Assembly: GCA_008692225.1 (NCBI GenBank)
Contig: VICG01000011.1
Location: 2,158,501 to 2,222,500 of the forward strand
Length of the DNA stretch: 64,000 nucleotides
From: Monilinia fructicola
Lineage: Eukaryota > Ascomycota > Leotiomycetes > Helotiales > Sclerotiniaceae
Direction of reading: 5' to 3'
Under the pieces are notes generated by a model. The model had not been told where the DNA came from. It worked only from the letters and a program-made list of their open reading frames with translations, and did no database searches. Position 1 is the first letter of the stretch. Every line of letters begins with the position of its first letter. The position numbers and the translations under genes were made by a program. Shown one piece after another: positions 1-13,333 of this stretch.

Positions 1-695
1 TATGTGCTGGCAATGGGCTATTGGCAATAGTATGATGAATATGGTGAATAGGTTATGGAATGGAATGATATTGAGTTGGGAGAGGGGAGATGCAAGCAGG
101 AAGGAGGAATGGGTTGGATTGGGTTGGATCTTTTAATGAGCTTTTAAGCCTTGGTGCGGTTGAAGATATGATATGAAATGAAGTGGATGAGGTGGTGAGG
201 TGAGGTGGGTGAGGTGAGATGGGTGAGGATGGGGATGAGGGAATAGGGGAAGAGCATGGAAGAAACAAGGATTGAACTAAAAAAGTATGAGAATTATTCT
301 ATCTACATTAATGAATTGTTTGATCTTGAGATGTTGATTTTGTGTGTGTGTGTGTGTGTTTGTGGGAGAGGGGTATTGAATGTTTAAATTAACATTGATA
401 TGAAAATGGAAATTTAAAGGAGATTAAGTACGTGGTAATTAGAGGGTAAAAAAGAAGAAAGGCTATATGGATGGTGCATACAGGAGAAAGGTAAAGATAC
501 AGAGAGATAGGCGATTAATCTTAGCAGCCATTACTTTCTTTCTACGTGCTAGGTAGGAATCATTTGGAGCGGGCGATAAATTCCTGGGATTGGGGGGGGA
601 TGTTTAAATGGGAGTGGGATGGGCGGGTGGATGGATGGGTGGGTGGGTGAGGAGGAGGCGAGAGGATGGTCCGGGTTGAGTGAGGTTGGCGTTGT

Positions 696-733
696 TTGGG
701 ATTGGGATTGGGATTGGGATTGGGATTGGGATT
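696..733 (+). repeat. GGGATT hexamer microsatellite
   Basis: Six to seven head-to-tail copies of a GGGATT/TTGGGA hexamer, ending in a run of five G. There are at least seven G-triplets on the plus strand with 3-base spacers, so the array could fold as a G-quadruplex. It differs from the usual fungal telomere repeat TTAGGG. Confidence 0.85.
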
Positions 734-3700
734 TGGGGGCGTTTGTGGTGTGATGGGTGTTTGATGAGAGGCTGGCTAGTGAGTTGAGGAGGAGGGGTAA
801 CGAGGAGTAGATTGATGTTCAAGGGGAGGGGCAGGTTCGAGAGGTTTTGTAGTGGGAGTTGGGGAGTTGGGGATGGTGAGGGGAGTCTAGGGAGTCTAGG
901 GAGGGAGGTTATTCGCATCGAGGTGATGCGGCTTCGATCCCTGTTTTGATATGTATTTGAAGAGACTGTGGGGCAAGGTGCGCATGCAATCCTTTTTCTT
1001 CTGCTCTTACATTGGTTCTGGCTTTAGCTCTGGCTTTAGCTTTAGCTTGGGAAGAGGGCATGAGATAGGAGAGTGGGATGACCGATGAAAACTTGTAATA
1101 TAACTTTGTGTCTGCCACTTGGCCAGTTGTTTACTATCATGCTGAGTTTGGAGGGTGTTGGATACTTTGAGTGAGAGAAAATGGTGTAGAAAGTGGGAGG
1201 GAGGGGTTGGCATGGGGGGAATGGCAAAGATGGCGGTTATTGATCGTGGCGGTGAGGGTTGATGGGTAGCCACGGATGTATGAGAATGGCAATGGTGATG
1301 GTTAAGGAGGTGGATCATGCTAATCTTGTATAGGTTATTAATCATAGGGCAATAGACTTGTTATGTCGTATTATTGTCTGAAAGGTTGAGGCTCTGTGTG
1401 GCTTACGTGTGCATGTGATGTGAGCTAAAGTAAACAATGAAGTTCCCGTTTTATAATGGTTTGAATGTTGTAGTTGGTGTATCTCCTCTGAAGGTGGATG
1501 AAAGTGTGAGTTCTTGTCTATCATGTTGGTATATTGCATAGTAGAGAAACCATTCCTATCGATGCACTGATGTTTAGGTTTCAATCTCTTCCCATATAAT
1601 CCACTCTATTCAGGTGGTCAAGATGAAGAGGTATATTAGGGGAGAAGACATCGAGTGCTTGCTTCATTTGATGGATTAATCAACCTCATCCTTAACTGGG
1701 TGAGCATCCAATCTCTGGCTATCAATCACATATTTCTCCCAAAGTGTAAATGTTGGCAATACCTATTTTGGCCACCAGATGAGTCTCTTCGCCTCCTCCC
1801 TCACTTCATCTACAGTTCTCAACATACCATGAAATAAGTCCTGGTTTCATGGATTAATTGTTTTCTGGGGTCGCCGTGAAGAGTCCAGATCCGTATCCGA
1901 GGGCAGAAATATACAATTGCCCTGCTACAGCAGATCAGCTCAATGTCAACCTGAAAGAGGTTACAACATGCAGTTAAGAAACTACTATGGGGGAATCATA
2001 CTTTGGTCACGTAATGTTATATATAGCTCTTTATCCTGTAGTTTAAGACTATTAGCTTATTCTTATCCTTTTATTTTACCCGTATTTACGTATTATATTT
2101 CATCGCGCCCGTTACTCTCCTGTCATAACCTTTATCGACATTTCATGCTAACTGCTTAACGCTTGCTCTCGCTCTACAGTCAAAGGCTATCTTATTGTAT
2201 AACCAACCTACCTGCACTCCTTTACACTATCTACAGTTGAAGCTCTCATCCATAAAATGTCACTCACTACCTTGACTCCTTCAAATTTATACCAAGCTAG
2301 GGAGTGAGCAAAAACTCATTGCTAGATGTAGAATGAACTTGAAAGTAAGAAAATGGAAAGAACAAAAATGTACCATCAGAAATGCATAGGAGATACAGGG
2401 TGGTTTCTTGCGCGTCAACCTCAATCTGTGAATCTTGAGTAGTAGCTTTACACAAGGTGATATATCAAAGTGACAATTTGTTACACTGCCTTGTCTTTTT
2501 AGTTTTGTCACCAAAAGTAGCAAGGACATCACTCCGCAAAAGGAGGGTGTTGCCAATTTCAATGCAACAAATATTACATTTCCCCTGAGATTAACCCCTG
2601 GTGGATTAGTACATTCGCCTAATTTTCTGGCCATTATACATAAAGGAAGGAATAAAGATCAGGAACAAAGGAAATGTTGATATCTTTATCATTCGGGGGT
2701 CAACGTATTTCGAATATACATATCTATATAAAGAATTCCTACAAAGCTACGGTTAACACGAGTGACGAATCATGGTAGCAGTCAACTATCACTTATGATC
2801 ACTTGATATCAAATCAGAGAGAAAAAGAGCCTTAAAGCTTCAAAAGGATAGATCAATCTCAAAGATATATATATCTAGGTAGTGCATGACATGTATTTCC
2901 AAAGAACCTTCAAAGAACATGAGATGAAAGGAAACGTGGATTCTTTATGGAATATAAATGAGTAATTCAATCACAGAAACAAGATGCTATAATGTGGATT
3001 GGCTGGTCGATGTACGTCTTAATGCACAACTCAAATCAATAAACAGGAAGGAACCACAACCTACAGCCCATAACCTCATCTCAAGTATCTCAAATTTTAA
3101 CTACAGGCCGGGGTTTTAGTCTGAACCTAGGGTTGTTTGCAACTTTGCTGATGATGAATAGCTAGGTAGCTGAATTGGTGGTTGGTGATTGACATGAGAG
3201 AAGTTTGAGTAGGGTAATCTTAACCTTAGGGAAGTTTGGGAAAGGTTTGGATCGATGAGAATAAGAAGAGCAGATGAACCTTTTCCACTATCAATTCAGC
3301 TCTGCCCTCCTTCTCTCCTCATAAACACACCAACATATCAGAACCAATCCCTTATTCCAAATCAACATACACCTACACCCCCTTACTCCACACTTAGAAA
3401 CGAGAAAGATTTCGGGAAGGGGAAATTTTGCTTAACCCCCTTCTTTTCCCATTCACCAAAAAGAAATGGAAATGATTAGTATATGTAAACTGTTAATCGC
3501 GCAAGTCAAAATAATGAGAGTTCCTCAGAGAGCCTCATAATCCCAGACATCATGTACTATGATGAGTTTTCCCTCCACCCCACCTCCACCCAAGCGCAGT
3601 CTGCAACTCAATAGTCAGTTTAAATCCTCCTTTTAACTTATTTTCCCCTCCCTTCCCCTATCATAACATCAAGGAACAAATAAGTAAACCATTAGCACCA

Positions 3701-5539
3701 CTAAGCTGCCTCGTGATGATTAGAACTGCTGATTTGATAAAAAGCTTGAGCAATTTAGTTCTGTGATCAGTATCGTTGTGGAGATTAGAAGGGATATAGA
3801 TATGATATGTGATAGTGAACATGATGAGTATGGGATACATGGTGTTGTATTTAGCTTCCGTACATTGTACATAAACTCAATTTGGATTTCCGTGCTAAGT
3901 TAACTGTGCTCAAGATACCAGGCACTGGAACGGAAAGTCTAGCATTTTCAAGATCCATAAGATGAAACAATCAACGATGGACTTAATTCTATATCCGACC
4001 CGTTTGTTTGAAGTCAAAACTCTTATATCAGATCACAAAACTAAGCTGGGATCCGGCTCCGAAAAGATTGAAGAACTTTCTTGTAGCTGAACATTATGGA
4101 TGGAAAGATGACGATTTGGGATCAACACGGCACATTCTTATGCAATGCTCTATATAATCGTTTATCTACATTCTTGTGGCAGGTTGGTGGTAGACAAGGT
4201 AGATACTGAAAAGGTGAGGGATATGCGTAAGACGATAGACAGTAGGCAGTAAGACGGGTTATATCATACGTATATAATATATGTATTGCAGCGGATGACG
4301 ACAATCCCTCCCATTACCTCATTAACTTTTAATAGAAAGGATCTGAAACGAGAAAACCTGACGACTCGCTCGGGATATGCATCCAACTTGAATTGCGCTC
4401 TACTGTATGTATGTATACCGCCACCATACCGCCACCAGTATCTGCCTTTTGCCTCGGGTAGAAAAATTCCGAGGGAAGAGCAGGACGAGATAACTTCATC
4501 TCGTGATACCAGAACGGAACATCCATCACGTGTTAATCTCTTTGTCTTGCGCCACCCCTCTCATCCATTCGCGTGGATGTATCACCCGTGTGTATGCACT
4601 TGCACACCCGTCTGTATAGATCTTGCATCTTCTGCCTGATCTCACCTCTCACCACTGATCTCACCATGTAAATCCCTCTCGAGTCGCCACCCCAACTTCC
4701 CAAAGCCCAAGCCTCACCTCATAAAAACCCGCTCATCATAGTCCATGCAAGCGAGCTATAAGAGACGCAGGTAGCATGAAAAGTTTGTGGGGGTTGCAAT
4801 GGGTGTTGATCATTTACAGGTATCTGAGCATCCAAGTACATATATCAGCCCCAGGACCGCTCGATTTTGTATTTGGGGATGATGGAGAAACAAGCCATAA
4901 GCTCAGTATACGTATTCTACCTATGAGGGTATAAGATTAGTAGGTAGTATAGATGAGAGGGATGGTACTGCAAGCTAGCTTCTAGAATATACGGGGTAGC
5001 ACCAAGTACAGTACAGTAATCCCACCAAAGTCCCAGACCCAACCTCGAAATTGTGAATCGACCGAAATCCAGGTGACCCAACCATCGTATTGACAGTCTC
5101 GCTCACATCTTGTGCTAGTCATACTGTTCTCTACCGTACTCCCACACCGATACTTCCTCTCTCATGTCTATCTATCTATTCATCAAGACCCGGCCCAAGA
5201 TCAACTCAACCCAAGTCAACTTGTCTCAATACCGAAAAAAATCCGGCTCATCCCATTGCATTTGGGCTGGTTCGAAATCGTTCAACAAACTAACAAATTT
5301 ACATTTGCAGTGTACAGGTGTGCAGGTGATTGATTCAACGAAACGACGTGGCGCAGTATTTATCCATTTTACCCATAGGGCTTTATTTTACTTTCCTATA
5401 CTTTACTTTCGTTTGCAGCTTTGTTTATGATTGTCTTAAAATTATAGATTAAGCCAGCCCTGTCTCGAATACGCAGTACGGTAGTATACTCCGTAGTACT
5501 GTGTACAGCCGGCAAATCCGAGGATTTCGATTAATTGTG

Positions 5540-5597
5540 GTGTGGATATGGATATGGATATGGATGGATATGGATGGATATGGATGGATATGGATGT
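5540..5597 (+). repeat. ATGGATAT-type tandem repeat
   Basis: Imperfect tandem array of GGATAT and GGATGGATAT units. It is a simple-sequence tract with no coding potential. Confidence 0.8.
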
Positions 5598-8500
5598 GGA
5601 TGGGATGATTCAAGAGAGACAGACACAGCCTGCACAGCTAAAAGTTGAGCCACTCTGAACTGAAACCTTTTAGATAACCTTGACTAGACATCGTGAATCA
5701 CGACGGACTCGGACGGAGTGAGTATACGGCACATGCGTGAAGGGCATTCATTCCTATTCCAAATCCTCTTGTTCTTCCTATGATTTCCCTCGAGTCTCGA
5801 AGCTTTAGACCTATAACTGTGCAGTACTGTAGAGTGCCATCTCACACGTAAATCCCCGAGAATACGTCTAGAACAAGGCAACGGGCACACAAACACTAAA
5901 ACTCATTAACCTTAGCACCAGCATCAATAATCCATCAACTCGTAAACTTAGAAACTTTACAAAAAGGCCCGGTTCACGTTCAGGGCATACAATAGACTCA
6001 GTCGTAGCCTACTCACCTATCTCCCTACATATTTCACGCAGAAGAGTGTGGGAGGCGACTACTCAATACTGCACTGGATCTACTGGCAGAGTATCTTACC
6101 GTCAGTAAGCGATAATTCCGATAGCACCGACCGTTTGTGATATGCGGTCATGATCTAGTTTTCTCTCAGTCCGTTCGAGTGTGTTTGGACTTGATTGGGG
6201 TTATTGAAGACGATTACTGATCCATCCATGGGTGGGCGAGACTCGGGAGTGATGATGATATATTGCATGATACCATCCATACACACATGATGTACAGTAT
6301 AACATGACAAGAAGGTAGGTAGGTAGGTGCTGTATTGAGTTCTGACTGGTTTCTCTGTATGTAGAGTAGTGGCGGGTGAGGAGCAAAGTACAACCAATCT
6401 TGGCGTTATCCCAAGTGAACGAACGAATCTTTCTTTGCTGCTTCGATGATGGATAATTAAAGCTTTGTGATTGATTTGTACATACAAAGTATATCAACCT
6501 ACCATTTCCAGCCATATGGCTATGAATGGGGCAGTTGGGGTGACGCATTTCATAAATCTCATCTCATCCATCCATCCATCCTTTAATCCTTTAACCCACT
6601 CGTCCGTTCATCCATACAAACACGAGCCAAATCATGATATTATTGTAGACAGCAGCATGTCAATCAATCAGAACTCAGATATCCCATCCAACCAAACCCT
6701 TCCTCATCCAATGACATCCATGCCGTAGAATATTCTAATTCTCGCCACCCACCCATTCGCCTCCTTCATCAACCTTCACCCCCATTAACGTTTGCTTATC
6801 AATACACATCAACATCAATCCTCACCCACTCACCCACTCACGCATGCCAACCATGTGCCTTAGCGGGGTAATAACCATGATGATGAAAATTGCAGCCCAA
6901 TAATGGATACAGTAACATTGATGATCTATCATCTAATTACTATACAGTATTATCTCTCGAGTCTCAACTGTCACCAGTCGAAAAGGCGTCGAACCTTCAA
7001 ATGAGGGTCATAAACAAGGACAGGCACTGGCAGATAATCAACTATCAGTCTCCAGGGCTATCACATCACGTCACAATAGAGAATGGGGGAGGGTTCAGAA
7101 GCAATCATCCCACATTAAAAGATCATCATTTCTAATAATCCAGACAAGATCATCACCATCTTCGGCACACCATATCAAATCCAATCCCAGACCGTAAGAG
7201 AGGAATACTGTGACAAGTAGTCTTGGGGTTTTTCCGTGGGAATATTTTCTACCATCTACCTATCCACCACCTCACCCAACCCAAACTAACATAGACGCGA
7301 TCCATGGCCCATCCAATGCCATAAACAAAGCGTAGATCACACTCACAAGTATAACGCACCCGCATCCACAGTATTCATTCTATCAAAGTCACCGGCACCC
7401 GCTAGACACAGACAGTACTGCACAATGCACATAGGTAAAGACAAGCAAGCACACTAACAAGTAACCAAATCCTCGATTCACACCCAGACCCCAACTCCAG
7501 ACTGCAATCCAGGCCCAACAAACAGATCCGTATCCGAGAGAGATACTGTACTTACTGTAGCAACTTTAGCAAGGCACCACCATACGGCCGTACCACCGTC
7601 CCAAGCGATACAGATACAGATACATCGCGATCCAAATCATCAAAGGACGATGGGTGCACCGAGCTACAGGAGCGATTTGCCGGTTACAAGTACAGTATGA
7701 CGCTTAAACGGAAGCTATGCGTGCTGATCTTTTGGTCCCGAGGAGTCTGGAAATGGGTGTTGGGACTAAGGATAGGTTTATATGTAGGGAGGTGGATAAA
7801 CGGATGGTGAAGTGGATGGGTGAGGGTGGAAATGTGGAAGATCGTTGGTGCTGGTGGTTGCGATGATTAATATATGTGTGTGTGTGTTTGTGAAAGATGA
7901 AGATGTTTATGGAAGAAGTGTTAGTGTTAGTGTTAGCTATTGTCTTTCTCGGCATCTGGGTTTGCTCTAGTTGGCTTTGTATTGTTGATGCTGTCTATGA
8001 CCGCGATGCTAATCAATGCTGATATTGATATCGATATCGATATTGTGATTTATAGAAATATTAACGTAATTATCAATATCCAAATACAGAAAGGAAATAC
8101 AAGCCAAAGTTCAAATATCACATCAGACAGATCATAGTACAGCATCTCAAACATCAACCAACAATTTTCGTTCCACAATGCCCCTTTCTACCAATCAGGG
8201 TCCTACTCCGTACAGAGTCGAATCTCGAGTCTACTCCATATAATCGATATTCATTATACAGATGCTACTATATTATACAGTACATACCAATATTCCAAAC
8301 TCAAACTCAAACAAAACCCATCTATCTTCCTATTAATATCGGTTTCTAGTACAAGTGCCAGTGCCAATGCCAATGCCAGTACCACTACCACTACCTCTAC
8401 CAACACATACATAAACAACAAGCCACCAAACGCACTGCGGATTAAAAATTTATATAATACCCACATTACAATACTATCCCATGATTCCCATCCCATCCCA

Positions 8501-8939
8501 TCCCATGCCATCCACTCACCACCAACCACCGCAAGGACAATAACAATCCGTACAGTCAATCATTGACAATCAGCCAGTCCATACACCAACGACCAAATCA
8601 GGGTCTTTATCTTTCCCCTCTTCCTCCCCCCTCTACTCCACTCCTCCAGTTCCTTTCCCTTCGCGGTTGGATGCATCGACATACGGAGTACCTAGCTACC
8701 TACATATATAAGTAGTGCGTGCATAAGCGTAGGGTACAGCTGGCACTTCCAAGTACTGTACATAGTCTCTAGATATTAAAATAGCCCCTGGGCACAGTAG
8801 TGCAGGATACGGAGCAGGAAAAACAGGCAAGCTGTCATGATGGAGGAGTACTCAGTACAGTCAGTGCAAGGGCATTCATCTATCTGGTCTGTGTTGGTTT
8901 GTACTGTACGGTATGTGCAGTAGAAATCCTAGTGGGTGC

Positions 8940-10026
8940 GTTACACGGGCCTCTTTTAGTAGAGGATGATTAGATAGATGATTGATTAATAAAGGCTTTA
9001 TAAGAGCTTGGGTTAGTTTATTTTTGCTTTTATTTATACTATAAAGAGGAGTTTTAATTAGTTTAGAGAATAAGTAATATTTTATATAATATAATATAAT
9101 ATAATAAAATAATATAATAAATATAATAAATATAATAAAAATAATAAATAAATAATAAATATAATAAATATAATAAATAATATAAATAATAATATAATAA
9201 TATAATAAATATAATAATATATAATAAATATAATAAATATAATAAATATAATAAATATAATAAATATAATAATATAATAATATAATAAATATAATAAATA
9301 TAATAAATATAATAAATATAATAAATATAATAATAAATATAATAAATAATAATAAATATAATAAATATAATAAATATAAAAAAACTAAATCTCTTTTAAA
9401 AAAAGATTTATTATTATTTATATAAAATCTTTACTACTTTATTAAAATAATTATAAATATTAATATATTTTAATTTTCTATTAATAGTATTTAAAAGTTA
9501 TTATTAACTACTTTATAGATTTTTTTTAAAGAAATATATATATATATAGATATAAAGAATAGAAAGGTATTAGTTAAACGTAGATAGTAATCTATAAGGA
9601 AAAAAATAAAGATTCTTTTTTATTAAATACTAATTGTTTTTTAATATTAGAGATATAAATTTATAATATTTATAATTATATATTAAAGTAAATTAATAAA
9701 AGTTAACTAATTAAAATAAAAAAATTAAAAAGAAAAGAAATCTTTAAGAGATCTCTTTTATATATAGTATAATTTAATTTAAACTAGCTTTAAATTAAAA
9801 TAAATATAATAATATATTATATACTTAGATATAAAATATTCTTTATTTAGTAGATACCTCTCTATATTAAGAAAAGCTTAATCGTTTTATAGTATATTTT
9901 ATAATACTTAAGATTATCCCTATAACCTCTTTATACCTATTGAGATATTATATCTCTTCGTTAAAATATTAATTATATCGAGATCACTATATTAGACCGA
10001 GGAAACCTAATATATCAGGTGTAACA
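8940..10026 (-). mobile_element. AT-rich solo LTR-like retroelement remnant
   Basis: A sharp AT-rich island of about 1.1 kb. Read on the minus strand it begins TGTTACACCTGATATATTAG (10026 downwards) and ends with GAGGCCCGTGTAAC at 8940. Seen: the two ends form a short inverted pair (GTTACAC / GTGTAAC), and composition changes abruptly at both edges. Known: fungal Ty3/Gypsy LTRs commonly start TGT(A/T)ACA and end TGTAACA, and copies mutated by RIP become extremely AT-rich. Inferred: this is a degraded solo LTR. I found no open reading frame of a polymerase or integrase and no clear target-site duplication, and the last base at the left end is G instead of the expected A. A generic RIP-degraded repeat is the alternative. 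Confidence 0.5.
9070..9386. repeat. ATAATAAAT-type AT satellite inside the AT-rich island
   Basis: About 300 bp of nearly pure A/T made of ATAATAAAT and ATAAAT units in imperfect tandem. It lies inside the LTR-like island and probably expanded after the element decayed. Confidence 0.85.
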
Positions 10027-10273
10027 TTATTTCAAACGCGCCTTTAACCACCCATCCATCCATACATGATCCATCCTTATCCCTCCCTCTCCCTCATACT
10101 AAAATAAAATAAATTATCAAATCATCAATCGAGCTCAGCCGAACCAATCTTCTAATTATGACGGGTTGGCATACCTAGCATACTTACCTATGTATAGAGC
10201 TACGAACCCCATCACATTCCAACGCGAAACCTTAGGAGTAAAAGCGCACTTGGTGAATAACCTAATAAATATA

Positions 10274-10526
10274 CTTGGCGTTGTTTTGGGTCAATGCCGG
10301 GCTAAAAATTAACTGAAAACGGAACTTATTTTAAAAATTTATAATAAATCAATACATGTATTAAAAATTATAAATAATGATTTATAGCATTATTAAGTTA
10401 AAAAATAAACGTTTAGTATATTTAAATTCTTAAAAATAAAAGTTTTATAATATATAAAAAAGAATTTAAAAGATATACTATTTTGTAGATTTTTAGCCCG
10501 GCATTAACCCAAAAAACAACGCCAAG
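10274..10526. mobile_element. MITE-like element with 36-bp terminal inverted repeats, TA target site
   Basis: Bases 10274-10309 (starting CTTGGCGTTGTTTTGGG) match the reverse complement of about 10489-10526 (ending AACAACGCCAAG), with one C/T transition and one 2-base indel. The element is flanked on both sides by the dinucleotide TA (10272-10273 and 10527-10528). The interior is about 180 bp of AT-rich DNA without an open frame. TA target duplication plus long inverted ends is the hallmark of Tc1/mariner-type non-autonomous elements, so I infer a mariner-derived MITE. The source transposase is not in this window. The single C/T difference and AT-rich interior are compatible with RIP. Confidence 0.8.
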
Positions 10527-10658
10527 TAATAGATTAATTATAGTTTATAGAGTAAGGTTAGGTATTATATATTTATTTATATAATTATATAATTATATAA
10601 TTATATATTTATATATTTATATATTTATCTATCTATTTATATATTTATATATTTATCT

Positions 10659-10855
<197 letters not shown>

Positions 10856-11190
10856 GTATAAATACTATAATAGGTTATAGATGGGTATTATTGCCATCGC
10901 TTTATTTGCTATATACAAATACTCCCTCTATACTGTAGACTGTAGACCGTATAGTATTGATAGTGGTGGTTGTATAGTGTGACTTCCTAGGAATAGAAAG
11001 GCAGTACAAGCCCGGAAGTACTTTACCAAGGATCGAGGTAATTACTGTATCTGAAGATTCGAATTCGGCGTTCGGTTGAGTGATCTATTTATTTGGTGGG
11101 TTGGTGGTTCGACGGGGTGTACACTGTATAGTAGATATACCTAGGGAAGTAAATCTATAGACGATTTGGTTGGGGTTGGGCTAGAGAAGG

Positions 11191-11191
11191 T

Positions 11192-11226
<35 letters not shown>
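11191..11226 (+). repeat. GAT trinucleotide repeat
   Basis: About eleven tandem GAT units, the last ones imperfect. Not in a credible coding frame. Confidence 0.85.
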
Positions 11227-11234
<8 letters not shown>

Positions 11235-12573
11235 TACTTATAGAAACTACTTATCTACTGACTCACTGACTGTTTTGTCTCTATCATAAAAAAAAAGTCA
11301 ATTATTCATCTCCCAAGTGCCCAGAGCGATAGAACTATTGCCTCTATTGTACTGTACACAGTGTACAGTATGACTGTATGTAATCCCATAAACCGGAATA
11401 AACTACTGAACCAACTGCGTCAAGCGCATGCATGTATGTATTATTAACAATTTCTCAAGCATCAAGCAGCAAGCAAGTTTCAACCAGCCAAACCATTGCC
11501 GCCTATGCCAACTTTGAATTTTGCAAATTTTCATCCAATCGTTGGGTGTGATTTGTGTGATTATTTCTCTAGGACCTAGGGAAAATAGCTCGGCGGCATG
11601 AATGTTATGGTCGGTCGTGACGATCCGTCGCTTTCCGCTTGTAAATTGTTACTTGTAACACCATGAATGACTTCTTCAAGTTTCTACAGAGTGGTAGGTA
11701 CTGGGGCAAAGATTCAGGGCTTGACCTTCAGGTCTCAGGGCCCAAGGCTAAGGACCCGAGGCTAATGGCTCAAGGCTAATGACTCGAGGCTAAAGCTAAA
11801 GCTCAAGGATCTTAACCTCGGGAGAAGATTATCACTTAATTAGGCACAATAGGCACAATGAGCACAACTTGGAACCTGGAACAGGTACAACAAGCACCAG
11901 TAGGGCAAGGAAGGATAGCAGCGGTTGAGTCGGAGGATAATTGATGGTGTGACCGTACTACAGTACAGGACTACCGTGGTTCGTAGCACACACCTCGACA
12001 GCAAATTGATTGCAACGGGAATTTTCCCTGGTACCGTATGGTGCGTACGAGATTCCGGACCTGGTACTGGATCTGACCGACCCTGCCCTGCCATCGTCTT
12101 GGTAAGGGCGAAACGTGTGCTCCTGTACATAGTGACTGTATCAAATTATCCATCTTTCGTCTTGCGTTGTGCTTCTTACCTTCCCTCGGTCCCTGGTATG
12201 TGGTTACAGTAAGGTAGGTAGGTTACTCTCTTCCGTACACCGCAGTCATGCGACATTGTATATTACATGACAGATTACGTTACCTAGGATCCTATCCTAT
12301 GAGCTATCCTCCCATGAATGTGGGCGGAATAAATTACTTCCGTTCTTTGCCATACGGGGAACGGAGGACTCGATGGTACAGCCAGCCATTGAGAAATCCG
12401 AGAGTGGCAGGACAAATGCAGAGATGTCCAGATTAGTCACAGGGCGATGGGGCGGGATTCAGAACTCGGCTCTTTGTTTGAAGGCTACCGTTAGTAGCAG
12501 GCAGGTAGGTACAGTAGTTGGTCAGGCAGGCGGTAGGCCAGATGGTAGACCGACGACTGTAGATGGGATCATT

Positions 12574-12605
12574 GGGATGGGATGGGATGGGATGGGATGG
12601 GATGG
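12574..12605 (+). repeat. GGGAT pentamer repeat
   Basis: Six tandem GGGAT units with regularly spaced G-triplets, so G-quadruplex formation is possible. Confidence 0.85.
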
Positions 12606-12983
12606 AAAGGTTAGAAAAGGCAACGAACGACTTATCGACGTTATCCGCTGTTGATCCCGAATGCAATGTGCATGCACGAGAAACAACACTCACAGACTCA
12701 CAGACTTACTGTACTGTACAGTGTACAGTAAGTACATGGAGCGCATCGAGGAAGTCCAGTCCGCCCCGCAAGGAGGGAAGAAAAAAAATTCGTATCAAAG
12801 GCATGACCCTCGTGCAGATGCTCCCCCATCAAATATGGTTAAGGAGCTGCGAGATTTCCACCATGGTGCAGTAGTCGGGTCGCTTGTTAAGCTCCTTCTA
12901 CTGTAGGTCCTGTACGGAGTATGTTGGGAGCGCTACAGATTACCGTAGATCGATAGGCTGCGGACCGGACGATGGGACTGTGC

Positions 12984-13090
12984 GATGGATGTATGGATGG
13001 ATACATGGATGTATGGATGTATGGATGTATGAATGTATGGATGTATGGATGTATAGATGTATGGATGTATGGATGGATGTATGGATGTAC
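12984..13090 (+). repeat. ATGGATGT octamer minisatellite
   Basis: About thirteen copies of an 8-base unit, ATGGATGT, with a few single-base variants (ATGAATGT, ATAGATGT) and two 4-base insertions. Translation gives a Met/Trp/Asp-rich low-complexity peptide, so the overlapping open frames are not evidence of a gene. Confidence 0.9.
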
Positions 13091-13333
13091 TTGATAAATA
13101 GTGTACGGAGTACTATATTATAATTTATATCCCATCGCCCATGCGCTGCCAAGGTATGCTACTGTATGCTATGCTATGCTATGCGTGAAGAGTGTGCCAT
13201 CCGCGTGCTAAGAGTTGAGCGTTAATCATAGCTTCCTTACCTTACACTGGCTTACAATAAGTAGGCTAACCTACCTTGTACCTAGTACCTGCTCTGCACT
13301 CTCCGTCCAGTCCTCTGTACAGCACAGTACTAA

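Larger units (their letters stand above)
1..8939. other. Gene-poor intergenic block, low complexity
   Basis: I see no gene that I can support here. Open frames are short, mostly lack an ATG in good context and are driven by low-complexity sequence; the longest is 115 codons on the minus strand at 2287-2634, with no recognisable domain. The block holds TG, GGGATT, ATGGATAT, GATA-like and GGTAGG repeats, and several copies of the words TACGGAGTA and TACTGTAC. It may contain unannotated non-coding transcripts, but nothing in the sequence shows it. Confidence 0.6.
10861..13327. other. Intergenic region with short palindromes and microsatellites
   Basis: No gene can be supported. Open frames at 11840-12210 and 12248-12906 overlap each other on both strands and have no domain-like composition. 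The stretch carries a GAT array (11191-11226), a GGGAT array (12574-12605), an octamer minisatellite (12984-13090) and two perfect inverted repeats built from TACTGTAC words (11350-11370 and 12705-12732). Confidence 0.6.

Noticed and set aside
696..733. Interstitial telomere repeat
   Set aside because: The unit is GGGATT/TTGGGA, not TTAGGG, and the array is short.
905..935. TTCGATCCC-like T-arm, possible tRNA
   Set aside because: No matching acceptor stem, D-arm or anticodon arm can be folded around it.
2287..2634. 115-codon minus-strand frame with ATG
   Set aside because: No domain, no splice pattern, surrounded by frames of similar size on both strands.
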